Source: Verrucomicrobium sp. BvORR106 (GTDB taxonomy: Bacteria; Verrucomicrobiota; Verrucomicrobiia; Verrucomicrobiales; Verrucomicrobiaceae). Taken from it: a stretch of 64,000 bases of DNA. The first letter of the stretch is position 1, and each line of letters opens with the position of its first letter. Of the stretch, positions 26,658-37,100 are shown piece after piece. The notes below the pieces were generated by a model. It saw only the letters and a list, made by a program, of their open reading frames with translations. It did no database searches and was not told the DNA's origin. Made by a program: the position numbers and the translations under genes. The stretch spans positions 1 to 64,000 of the forward strand of contig NZ_BATR01000053.1 in assembly GCF_000739655.1 (NCBI RefSeq), given 5' to 3'.

Positions 26658-28787
26658 ATGAAAAATCAAATCTCAAAATCCAAACTTCATTTGGCAGGGC
26701 TGTTTCTCGCGGCAGCGATGGGGGCGCTGAAGGCCGAGGTTCCGGTGGACTTTGCAAAGGAAGTGGCGCCTATCCTCACGGCTCATTGCACGGAGTGTCA
26801 CGGACCCAATGTGCAGAAGGACAAGGTCTCCCTCCAGCGGCGCGCGCACACCTTGGGTGTGGAAGGCTGGCGTAAGGTCATCGAACCCGGACGACCGGAC
26901 CGGAGCCGCTTGCTCACCATGGTGGCAGGACCGGAGGCGGAGATGCCGAAGAATGCGCCCCGGCTTTCCGAGGCGGAGGTGGGGATCCTGCGTCGCTGGA
27001 TTGCGGAGGGCGCTCTGTGGCCGGAAGATCTGGTCTTGAAGGAGAAAGTGCAGGACGGGGGAGACTGGTGGTCGCTCCAGCCCGTGAAGGTGGTGCCGGT
27101 GCCCGGTGGTGCGGCCAGTCACCCTGTCGATGCGTTTCTCCGGGGGCGGCTCTCCGTGCAGGGATTGGACTTCTCCCCGCCAGCGGACCGGCGTACGTTG
27201 ATCCGTCGTTTGAGCTTCGACCTTCTGGGTCTTCCCCCTTCACCGGAGGAAGTGGCCGGGTTCGAGGCAGATTCTCGTCCGGATGCTTATGAAAGGCTCG
27301 TGGACCGCTATCTGGCGTCTCCCCGGTATGGTGAGCGCTGGGCACGGCACTGGCTGGACATTGCTCACTACGCGGATACGCACGGCTTTGAGCGGGATCA
27401 GAAGCGGGAGCACGCCTGGCCCTACCGGGACTATGTGATCCAGGCTCTCAACCGCGATCTCCCCTATGACCAGTTCATCAGGGAGCAGCTGGCCGGGGAT
27501 GTCTTGGCTCCTGAAGACCGGGATGCCGTGATCGCCACCGGGTTCCTCGCCGCAGGGCCGTGGGACAAGGTCGGCCATGACGAGACCCCTAGCCCGGTGC
27601 TGAAGCGGGGGGCGCGGGCGGATGACCTGGATGACATGGTCACGCAGGTGATCACCGCGACGATGGGGCTCACGATCAACTGCGCCCGTTGCCACAATCA
27701 CAAACTCGACCCCATCCCCCAGTCGGACTACTACCGGCTCTGGGCCGTCTTTGCCGGGACCCAGCGGGGTGAACGCCCGCTGCCAACTGGGGGCAAGCTC
27801 TATGGGCCGGTGGCGAAGGCTCCGGCACCGGTGCAGGTTCTGGTGCGAGGTAACACAGAGTCTCCTGCGGAGCCGGTCACGCCTGGCGGGTTGTCCTGCT
27901 CCGGGCATGCGGTCCCGGACTTTGGCAATGATGCCACGCCGGAGGGTGAGCGTCGTCGCCTGCTCGCGGAGTGGATCGTTCATCCGGCCAATCCGCTCAC
28001 TGCCCGGGTGATGGTGAACCGGCTATGGCATCACCACTTTGGCAGAGGCATCGTGGACACACCCAGCGACTTTGGGCGGGGTGGGGGCGCGCCATCGCAT
28101 CCGGAGCTGCTGGACTGGCTCGCAGGGGAGTTGCAACGTTGCGGCTGGAGCCTGAAGCACCTGCACCGCCTGCTGGTCACCAGCCGTGCCTATCAGCAGC
28201 AGAGCGGCACGGTACACGGAGCCTCCGTTGATGCATCGAACCGACTCCTCTGGCGCATGAATCCCCGCCGGCTGGATGCCGAGTCTCTGCGCGATGCGGT
28301 ATTGACGGCCTCGGGCTGCCTGAACGCCGCAATGGGTGGACCGGGCTACCAGGACTTCACCTACCAGGAAGCCTATGCCCCCATCTACCAGCATGTCACC
28401 GCCGATCGGCCGGGCTTGTGGCGTCGCAGCATCTACCGCTTCATCGTGAGAACCACGCCGCAGCGGTTCCTCTCCACCATGGACTGTCCGGATCCCGCCA
28501 ATCTCACTCCGGCGCGCCTCACCACCACCACCGCCTTGCAGGCGCTCTCCCTGCTGAACAACGAGTTCATGCTACAGCAGGCGCGACATCTGGCCCGTCG
28601 CATCGAGCAAAGCCCGGGTGCGGGTGCCTCACCGGAGTTCCACATTCAGCGGGCCTTCGAACTCGTGCTGCAACGGGCGCCGGGTGCTGCTGAGCTCGCC
28701 CTGGCTCGGTCCGTGGTGGATCGGGATGGGCTCCCACAGCTGTGCCGCCTGCTCCTGAATGCGAACGAGTTCATCCTCGTGGATTGA
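26658..28787 (+). CDS. Cytochrome c-like DUF1549/DUF1553 protein
   Basis: 709 residues. After a signal peptide (LAGLFLAAAMGALKA) there is a cytochrome c-like domain with heme site CTECH, then DUF1549 (RRLSFDLLGLPPSPEE, YGERWARHWLDIAHYADT) containing a CARCHNHK second heme-type motif, and DUF1553 (NRLWHHHFGRGIVDTPSDFG, SRAYQQQS, NPRRLDAESLRDAV). Family members are periplasmic and paired with DUF1501; electron transfer linked to polymer breakdown is suspected but unproven. The protein is compact because the region between DUF1549 and DUF1553 is short. A good ribosome site (AGGCAGGGGCGAGG) precedes ATG 26658, although the first codons lie in repeat-like sequence. Confidence 0.9.
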   Translation: MKNQISKSKLHLAGLFLAAAMGALKAEVPVDFAKEVAPILTAHCTECHGPNVQKDKVSLQRRAHTLGVEGWRKVIEPGRPDRSRLLTMVAGPEAEMPKNAPRLSEAEVGILRRWIAEGALWPEDLVLKEKVQDGGDWWSLQPVKVVPVPGGAASHPVDAFLRGRLSVQGLDFSPPADRRTLIRRLSFDLLGLPPSPEEVAGFEADSRPDAYERLVDRYLASPRYGERWARHWLDIAHYADTHGFERDQKREHAWPYRDYVIQALNRDLPYDQFIREQLAGDVLAPEDRDAVIATGFLAAGPWDKVGHDETPSPVLKRGARADDLDDMVTQVITATMGLTINCARCHNHKLDPIPQSDYYRLWAVFAGTQRGERPLPTGGKLYGPVAKAPAPVQVLVRGNTESPAEPVTPGGLSCSGHAVPDFGNDATPEGERRRLLAEWIVHPANPLTARVMVNRLWHHHFGRGIVDTPSDFGRGGGAPSHPELLDWLAGELQRCGWSLKHLHRLLVTSRAYQQQSGTVHGASVDASNRLLWRMNPRRLDAESLRDAVLTASGCLNAAMGGPGYQDFTYQEAYAPIYQHVTADRPGLWRRSIYRFIVRTTPQRFLSTMDCPDPANLTPARLTTTTALQALSLLNNEFMLQQARHLARRIEQSPGAGASPEFHIQRAFELVLQRAPGAAELALARSVVDRDGLPQLCRLLLNANEFILVD
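26661..26690 (+). repeat. Intergenic-repeat-like sequence inside a signal-peptide coding region
   Basis: The first codons of the DUF1549 gene are made of the words CAAATCTCAAA and CCAAACTTCA, which also build the inverted repeat at 24.3 kb. The repeat seems to have been taken into the coding sequence, giving the residues KNQISKSKLH. Confidence 0.45.
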
Positions 28788-28840
28788 CCCGATGGAGGGA
28801 TCCTGAAAAAAGAGGGGTGACAGATACTTAACATCCCCTT

Positions 28841-29824
28841 ATGATGCCCGCGATGTCGTCTGTCCCCCAAACTTCAGCCGCATCCGCGCCCAACGTCGTG
28901 TTGGGTGGAGCCGCGCTCGCGGTGGGTGCATTGATTGCTGGTGTCGCCATAGGCCGCCGTTCCCGGTGGGGCCTCCTGGTCGGCCTCGGTGTGGCTGCGG
29001 TGGCAGGCTACCAGTTGCTCAAACAACGGCGCGAGCTGGAGGGAGAGCCTGTCGCCCCCGCTTCGGAAGATCTCTCGACGGCCTCAGAGCCAGCGTCGCT
29101 GACCGCATTGCCAGCGGATCCTGTGGTGACAGAGCCCGAACCCGCGATCACCAGCACGGACCTCACCCCGAAGGTTCATTTCATTCAGGCTCCTGCAGCG
29201 GAGCTGACCTTGCCCAATCCCTCCTTTGCCCCTCTGGTCTGGGAAGGTGGCGATAGCGGTTCACGCTCTACTGATGAACTGGGGGAGACCGTCTGGTTTG
29301 GCCTCCAGGATGTCGCTCTGGCGGCGGTCACACCTGAAGTGACGACGGATGCTTCCTCTCCCGCGAGCATGGGAGAGGTGGCTCTGGAGGGAGATCTGGC
29401 CCCGGTGGTGGCTACCTTCCTGTCGGATTTCCCGCCAGCTCCCCAGTTGGAGATGCCTGTCCCGCCCTCGATGTCGGTCGATGTGGCTGCCTTGATCCAG
29501 GCGCTGAACCCGCCACCTCTGTCTTCGACCCAATTTCTTCCAGATGCCTCGGCGATGGGAGCCAGCGCGTTCGCTTCTGTTTCTCCTGCTTCGCCCTCAT
29601 CCACGCTCTTCGATGACGAGGATGACAACGCAGCGGAACCGCACGAATCCTTCCTGCTGGAGGGGGACCAGGATGGAGGCTCGCCTTCGGGTAAAGGGGC
29701 TCCTCTGGCGGCCGCAGCCCTCGTGTTACTGGGCCTGCTGGGCCTGGGTCTGGGTATTGGCCAGATGAAGGCGGGTGCCGCTCCGACCGATCCTGTCGCA
29801 ATTGTCTCGGAAGCAGGTCGGTAA
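28841..29824 (+). CDS. Hypothetical membrane protein with acidic central region
   Basis: I do not recognise this 327-residue protein. Two hydrophobic segments lie near the N terminus (about 19-37 and 43-58, separated by the basic GRRSRWG), and another near the C terminus (about 287-307). The 230 residues between are rich in Ala, Pro, Glu and Ser and look disordered. It may span or tether the envelope. It converges on the small zinc-ribbon gene that follows and stands alone on its strand. Confidence 0.65.
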   Translation: MMPAMSSVPQTSAASAPNVVLGGAALAVGALIAGVAIGRRSRWGLLVGLGVAAVAGYQLLKQRRELEGEPVAPASEDLSTASEPASLTALPADPVVTEPEPAITSTDLTPKVHFIQAPAAELTLPNPSFAPLVWEGGDSGSRSTDELGETVWFGLQDVALAAVTPEVTTDASSPASMGEVALEGDLAPVVATFLSDFPPAPQLEMPVPPSMSVDVAALIQALNPPPLSSTQFLPDASAMGASAFASVSPASPSSTLFDDEDDNAAEPHESFLLEGDQDGGSPSGKGAPLAAAALVLLGLLGLGLGIGQMKAGAAPTDPVAIVSEAGR

Positions 29825-29870
29825 GTGCCGTTCGGACTGCTGGGCGTGCGGGGGCCGTAGCGCCCCTGAG

Positions 29871-30110
29871 CTAGATGGGTTTCGGGCGACGTGCCTCATT
29901 GAGCGATCCGCACTGTGGGCACGCGGTGATCGGCTTCTTCTCGGCGTTCTCGTAGATGTGACCGCAGATGCGGCAGAGGACGAGATCCTCCCGGGCGCGG
30001 CTTTCATCCCGACGCTCCATCCACACGGCGATGAGCCAGATCACGCCGAGGAAGGTGATGCCCACGGCCATGCCTAGGAGCAGCAGGGTGGTGAGGGAGA
30101 CGTGAATCAT
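29871..30110 (-). CDS. Small membrane protein with rubredoxin-like zinc ribbon
   Basis: 79 residues: one N-terminal transmembrane helix (LLLLGMAVGITFLGVIWLIA), a charged linker, then CRICGH and CPQCGS, spaced as a four-cysteine zinc ribbon. Function unknown; probably a small membrane metal-site protein. Its start overlaps the stop of the upstream 277-residue protein by four bases, so the pair is co-translated. Confidence 0.75.
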   Translation of the reverse strand: MIHVSLTTLLLLGMAVGITFLGVIWLIAVWMERRDESRAREDLVLCRICGHIYENAEKKPITACPQCGSLNEARRPKPI

Positions 30111-30940
30111 GGCGTGGCGGGGGCATCCCAGTGAAGCACGGCAGTTCCCCAGGTGGGGGAGGGCGAAGCGGGCTTCTTGTCGGCTGGCGCAGTGGCTGCA
30201 AGGGGTTGGAACTGCAGCACTTGCAACTGGTCTAGCACCTGGGCGTTCGCTTTCGGGGAGAGATCGGGCTTTTCAGAGGCGCTGATGGGGAGGATGAACT
30301 CCACCCGGCCTTCGGCATCCACGCCGAGCTGGTAGCGGCAGGACTCGGGGTACTCCAGAGAGAGCAGGGAGAGATCCGGCTGCTTCACGAGCGGACGATT
30401 GGCGAGATCCCCCAGAAAGCTGACGGAGAGTTTGGCCTTGGTTCCGGCGGGCGGGGCGGAAACCGTCCCGTCTCGCTTCTCTGCGGGAGGAGACTTGAGC
30501 TCACTCAAGTCCAGGGGAGGCAGGACGGTCTTGTCCACATTCAGCAGACGCGCTGGCGGCACGGTGAAGGCCTTGTACGGCAGGTCGAGCGCACGGAGCT
30601 GATGCCCCTCAAAGCTGGGGTGAAAGACGGGGGCGTGCTCCTGGAGGGAGGGGCCAGCCGAGGCGTCGGAGTCGGAAGGCAAGAGGAGATAATCGCGATC
30701 CTGCACCCGGCTCAGCAGTGCCATGGCCGCCGGATCCGCTGGATTGAGCACGATCACCTGCTGGGGCACTGGGGTGAACCGCTGGGTCTGGGGGTAAACC
30801 ACCTGAAAGAGATAAAAGAATACCGTCAGGCCCACGATGACCATGAACACCCAGAAACCCAGCCTCCGTCCCTGCCGCACCGGCTCGTCCCACTGGAAAG
30901 TGAGGGGAGCGTGGGTGGTGTTGGAATCTTTGGACGGCAT
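30107..30940 (-). CDS. Hypothetical single-pass membrane protein
   Basis: 277 residues, not recognised. One transmembrane helix near the N terminus (about 29-50, FWVFMVIVGLTVFFYLFQVV) and a large extracytoplasmic part. Proline-rich segments (residues 120-165) and a C-terminal region with YQLGVDAEGRVEFILP and QLQVLQFQPL resemble the overall plan of TonB-like energy transducers, but no TonB motif is clear. It is coupled to the zinc-ribbon protein. Confidence 0.65.
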   Translation of the reverse strand: MPSKDSNTTHAPLTFQWDEPVRQGRRLGFWVFMVIVGLTVFFYLFQVVYPQTQRFTPVPQQVIVLNPADPAAMALLSRVQDRDYLLLPSDSDASAGPSLQEHAPVFHPSFEGHQLRALDLPYKAFTVPPARLLNVDKTVLPPLDLSELKSPPAEKRDGTVSAPPAGTKAKLSVSFLGDLANRPLVKQPDLSLLSLEYPESCRYQLGVDAEGRVEFILPISASEKPDLSPKANAQVLDQLQVLQFQPLAATAPADKKPASPSPTWGTAVLHWDAPATP

Positions 30941-31135
30941 GTGGCTGGAGAGCGGGCCATCTTACTCGGAGAGGGCAAGGGAGGCACGGGAAAAGTAGGC
31001 TGAGATTCCCAGAGTTCGGGGAGACTGCCTACGAACCGAGGAATTTGGGCAGATTTTTGGCAATCACTGATTAACTGAGACCGTTTGCTGCTTCGCCCGT
31101 CCCCCGAAATCCCCCTCAAGCCCCCCAAAGACTCC

Positions 31136-34100
31136 ATGCTCAAGCCTGCGCTTGCGTCGGTCCTCCGTCGCTTCAAATCCTTTTGCGCCTCCAGCCCTCT
31201 TCTAAAAACGGCCACCTTCGTCCTGGCCGGGATGGGCATCAGTTTAGGAACGGTTTCCGCGGATTTGATTCAATGGAACCAACCTCTGGGAGGAGACTTC
31301 AACACGGCCGCCAACTGGAGTCCGGCTGGAGTACCAGGGGCAGGTGATGTGGCTGCTTTCAGCATTGTCACGGGGGATGTCACGCTCTCCAGCGCGGCGT
31401 TTCTGAGCAGCATTCTTTTTACCGGCGACGCCAGCACCTTCGCGCTTGGCACCTTGGGAGGCAATGGCCTGACGATGGGGGATGGCGGATCCATCACGGT
31501 GTCGTCGTCTATGGCAGGCACAGGGAAGACGTTCACGATCAACGCACCGCTGCTGCTCGCGCCCCAGTCTGCCACGACGGCCGGCATCTTCTCCATCAGC
31601 AATGACACGACATCCTCCACCAATGCCCTGGTCGTAGCCGGTGACATCTCTGCCGGGACAACCACCGCTACGGAGACGCTCGCGCTCGGGGGGAGCAATA
31701 CGGGGGCAAACCTGGTTTCAGGAGTCATCGGAAACGGAGGTGCTTCCAGCCTGGCCCTCGTCAAGAGCGGAGCGGGCACCTGGACGCTGAACGGAGTCAA
31801 CACCTATACCGGTGGCACAGCCATCTCTGAGGGAACACTCGCGCTGAGTGGAGGAAACAACCGACTGCTTGGCACGAGCTCGTTGAGCTTCAATGGGGCA
31901 TCCGGCACCCTCGACTTGGGTGCCACCAGCCAGACTCTGGCAGGGCTCACTTTCCTGGCGGGCACCCCGAACCGGCAACACGTGATCAAAGGTGCCGGAG
32001 GCGCACTGACGGTCAACGGGTCAGACTTCGTGGTAACTGCCGGAAGCGACGCCCTGCAGTCTGTGGTACAAAACGTGGATATGAGTGGTCTGGGGAGCTT
32101 TTCCTACCTCAGAGCGGCGGGGAATTTCTCGGTTGGAGGAACCACCAACACCAACTCCGCCTCCCATACCGGCAATGCCACGGTGACGCTGGCCGCTACC
32201 AACACAATCACCGCTGCCAACTTCAACGTCGCGCACTATTCGACGGGCATCAATTCCCTGAACAGCGGCACAGTTCACCTGGGGCAGACCAATACGATCA
32301 ATGCCACCAACATCAATGTGGGCAATTCAAAGACGACAGCCCTGCTTGATTTTCAAAACCTCATCGCGCCCACTCTCAAAATCCGTGGCGTTGGTGGCAC
32401 CGACGCGGATCGTGCCCAGATCATTGTGGGTTCCAACGACAGCGGCATCACCGCGGCGGTGTCCACGTTTGATCTCACCAATGGAGGCACCATCAGCAGC
32501 ACGCTGGATGCGAAAGTGAGCACCCTCCGGATCGGCCAGAACAACCGGAACAACACCGGCCTGGGGCAGGCCGCCACCGGGACCTTCAGCATGGCGCTGG
32601 GCACGCTGGACGCCACCACCATTGTCGTGGGCGGCCAGGCGGCGCTGACGGGAGTCAACACCTTCTCCGGGGCTGCAACCGGGACGCTGAACCTGCGCGG
32701 CGGCACGATCACGGCCGCCACCTTGACCCTCGCGGACAAGCTCAGCGGCGCGGCGGTGCAGACGATCACCAGCAATATCAATCTCTACAGCGGCACCTTG
32801 AATGTCTCAACCCTTCAGCGGGGTGGGACGGGCAACGGAGCCGGCGCGGCCACGGCCACCATCAATTTCAACTGGGTGGACGGAACCATCAGCAACGTGA
32901 GTGGTGCGAACCAGACTGTGAACGGCAAGACAGCAGTGAGCGGACTCACCGGCGGCTTGAACATCGTGCTGAACAACACCGGCAACGTCTCCGGCACACA
33001 TATCTGGAACGTAAGTGGGACGCAAACCTCGACGGTCCAGAACACGGTCACCCTATCCGGGGCTGGCAGCCTCCGGAAGACGGGCACAGGCGCTTTGATT
33101 TTCCAAGGGGCCAACACCTACACGGGAAGCACAGAGATCACGGCCGGCATGATGCTGTTCGCAACACGCGCTGGTCTTTACAATGGCGACACGTCAAAGT
33201 GGACCAGCACCAATCTGGTGGTGTCCTCTGGAGCCACGGCTGCCTTCAATGTCGGAGGTGCAGGAGAGTTCACGGTGCAGGACATCGATCAGTTGAGCTC
33301 TCTGGGCACGGCGACCGGCGGTTTCCAGAGCGGGTCGTTCATTGGGCTGGACACCACCAATGCTGCAGGCACGGTGGTCTACAGCACGGCTCTCTCCAAC
33401 ACTGACAACGGGCCGAATGTCCTGGGGTTGGTGAAGTTGGGGAGCGGCACCCTGGAACTGACTGCGGCCAACACCTACACCGGTGGCACCAACATTGCAG
33501 CTGGCACCCTGGCATTGAGCGGCGGCAACGACCGGCTCTACAGAGGCGGCGTGGTCAATTTCACCGGGAGCAGCGGCACCTTGAACGTTGGTTCCACTAA
33601 CCAGACCCTTGGGGGCATGACCTTCGGAATCGCCGGCACCAACAACTACGTCATCACGGGGGCCACCGGGACGCTGAACGTGACGGCGGGAAACTTCCAT
33701 GTCGGTGGGGGTGGCGTGGGTTCCACGGGGGCCAACCCCACGACCGTCAACATGACGGGGCTGGGCACCTTCAACTATGTCAATACTGCCGGCACTTTCA
33801 GCGTTGGGGGCCGGGCTGACATCGGCGCTGCGGTGAGCTCCGCCGGTACGCTGTTGATGGCCGCCAATACCACGATCACTGCCGCGAAGTTCTCGGTCAG
33901 CCCGGTGTCATCGGGAAACAGCTCTCCCAACACTGGCATCGTGAGCATGGGGCAGACCACGGTGATCAATGCCAGCTCGATAGAGGTGGGAGTGGGCAAG
34001 GCGACATCGATGTTGAATTTCCAGGCGCTTAACAGCCCGACGCTGAAAATCCGGGGCACTGGGGGAACGGACTCAGACCGGGCGGCCATCGTCATGGGTA

Positions 34101-37100
34101 TTCACGACTCGGGAGTGATTGGGAATACCTCCACCGTGGATCTGGTGGGGGGAGTGACGGGCGGGAGCACGCTGGACGCGATGGTCAGCACGCTGATGAT
34201 CGCGCAGAACACCCGCAACGGCGCGGCGGGCACCGCCACCACGGCGACTTTCTCCATGGGGCTGGGCACGATGAACGCCACCTCCATTGTCATTGGTCAG
34301 CAGAATGCCGTCACTGGCGGCAATGGCTCGGGCAATGCCATCGGCACACTAAACCTGCATGGGGGCAGCATCACCGCCACCACGTTCACCCTGGCCAACA
34401 AACTGGCCACCGCCACGGCCCAGACCATCACCAGCAGTTTCAACCTCTACAGCGGCGCGCTCTATGCCACGACCATTGAGCGAGGTGCCGTGGGCACAGG
34501 GGCCGGAGCAGACACGGCCACCATCAACTTCAACTGGGTGGATGGCACGATCGGGAACATCGCGGGCGCGAACCAGACGGTGGATGGCAAGTCGGTGGTG
34601 AATGGTCTCACCGGTGGGCTTAACATTGTGCTCAACAACACGGGCAACGTTTCAGGAACGCACACGTGGGCTGTCAGCGGCACTCAGACCGCCACGATCA
34701 AGAGCACCGCGATCCTGAGCGGGGCGGGTGGCCTGACGAAGACTGGCACAGGCACCCTGGTGTTTGAAGGAGCCAACACCTATGCGGGCACGACCGTCGT
34801 CAATGCTGGCGAATTGCAGCTGAATGCCACCGGCACCCAGTCGATTGCCGGGAACGTCACGGTGAACGGGGGTTCGGTGAAATTGATGCAGTCAGCCCAG
34901 ATCAACACGGCCAGCAGCCTGGTGGTGGCAGGGGGCTCCTTTAACCTTCAGACTTTTGACCAGACCCTGGCAGGCGTGCGCCTTGATTCCGGGACCATCT
35001 CCGGCGCTGGTACACTCACCAGCACCAGCGCTTTTGACCTTCGATCAGGCACTGTCAGTGCCAAGTTGGGTGGAACCGTCGGCGTGGCCAAGAACACGAG
35101 CGGGACCGTGATCCTTTCTGGAGTCAATACCTACTCTGGGGGCACCACCGTGAATGGTGGATTGCTGATGGCCACCAATTCCGGGGCCTTGGGTACCAAC
35201 AATGCGCTCACCATTGCCAATGGAGCAAGCTTCCTGTATCGCCCGGTGTCCAACGGGGCGCTGAATCTGGGGACTGGCGTTCTGAATCTGCAAGGTGGCA
35301 GCACCATCGGGACCACGTTGACCGGCACGCTCTCGCAGAATGTGATCAGCAGTTCCGCCACTGCTATTGCCAGCGGAGTGGTGAAGGTGGCGGTGTACTT
35401 CACGCCCAGCGTCACGGCCGCTGCCGGTAAACACAACCTAGTGACCACCGGTGGCGGATTGACGTCTGGCGGTGCCACGTACTCGGCTGCCTACTACAAC
35501 CTCACAAATGCCACCGTCAGCGCCTTCCAGGCCACGGATACCACCATCAGCGTCAACGTTGCCAGCACCGCGGCCCTCACGAGCGCTTACTGGAAAGGGG
35601 GACTGGGTATCGGAAACAACGTCTGGGCACTGTCTGACGGCACCTCCAGCAACTGGGTGACGAACTCCGACGGAACCGGGGCGACGGCGCTAGTTCCTGG
35701 CTTGGGGGCGGCCATCCACTTCTCCGCCACTGGTTCCAGCAATCAGTCAGACATGGTCCTAGGAGCCAACATGTCCATCGCCTCGCTGACCGTGAGTGAC
35801 ACCAGTGGTATCACGTTGAACGACGACGGCAGCATCCTCACGATCTCGGCGGCAGGGGGTATCAACGTGACCGCAGGGGCCGGCGCGGTAACCCTGAACG
35901 CCGGACTGAATCTGGCGACGCCCCAGACCTGGACCAACAACAGCAGCAATACGCTTTCCATCGGCGGGCCGGTGGTCTTCAACAGCAATTTCACCCTGAC
36001 GGCGACTGGTTCAGGAAATATGGTAATCTCTGGAGCGCTCAGTGGAGCGGGTGCCGTAACGAAGAACGGTACTGGGACATTGACCCTCTCTGGTGCCAAC
36101 ACCAATACAGGGGCGCTGGCTGTCAATGCAGGTCGGGTCAATCTCTCGGGCAGCTATCTGGGCGGAATTTCCGTGGCCACGGGGACAAATGCCCGCGCCA
36201 TCCTGAACATTCTGAGCGGTGCCAGCCTTACAGGGACCAGCACGGCTCTGGGGATCGGCAACGGAGAAGGGGCCAATGGGGCTCTTTACCAATCGGGTGG
36301 TGATGTGGTGATGAACAATAACATCAACCTGGGCCTGGGGGGCACAGCAACCGCATCTTCCTACGGCTTCTTCAGCATGAGCGGTGGCACCATTTCCGAT
36401 TCCAATGGGGGAAACGTTCGATTCCGCATGGGAGGTGGTGCCAGCTATTCCAACGGAGTGTTCTACCAGTCTGGTGGGTCCATTAACATTCTCATTTCCA
36501 ATGGATTGGAAGTGGGGGGGAATGGCACCGGCGGCTTCTCCAACTCCACCGGTATCGGTTACCTCACCGGCGGCACGGTCACCGCCGTTTCAAACCGTAT
36601 CGGGTACAACAGCGCCACGAACAGCGCTGGAGGTATTCGAGGGGAGCAAACCGTCGCGGGAACGGCTGTGATGACGATCAACGGCATCACCACCTTGGGT
36701 CAGGCTGCTGGAGATGTTGGCATCCTGAACCTGAACGGCGGCTTGTATATCACGAGGCAGATCACGAAAGGAACTGGCACCGGCATCGTGAATTTCAATG
36801 GCGGCACGCTCCGAGTCGCGACGGGCACGGGTGCTGCAGCTACTTTCCTGACGGGGCTCACCCAGGCCAATATCTATTCCGGTGGGGTGACCATCGACAC
36901 CAACAACATCAATACCACCGTCGGCCAAGTCTTGGCGGCTCCGACGGGGAATGGGGTCTCCACGATTGAAGTCACCAACGGCGGCAGCGGCTACGTGGGG
37001 CCTCCGCTCATCGTCATCAGCGGGGCGGGCACGGGTGCTACGGCGGTTGCCAATATGGTGGATGACGGCACGGGTAATGGCACGTTCAAGATCGCCAGCA

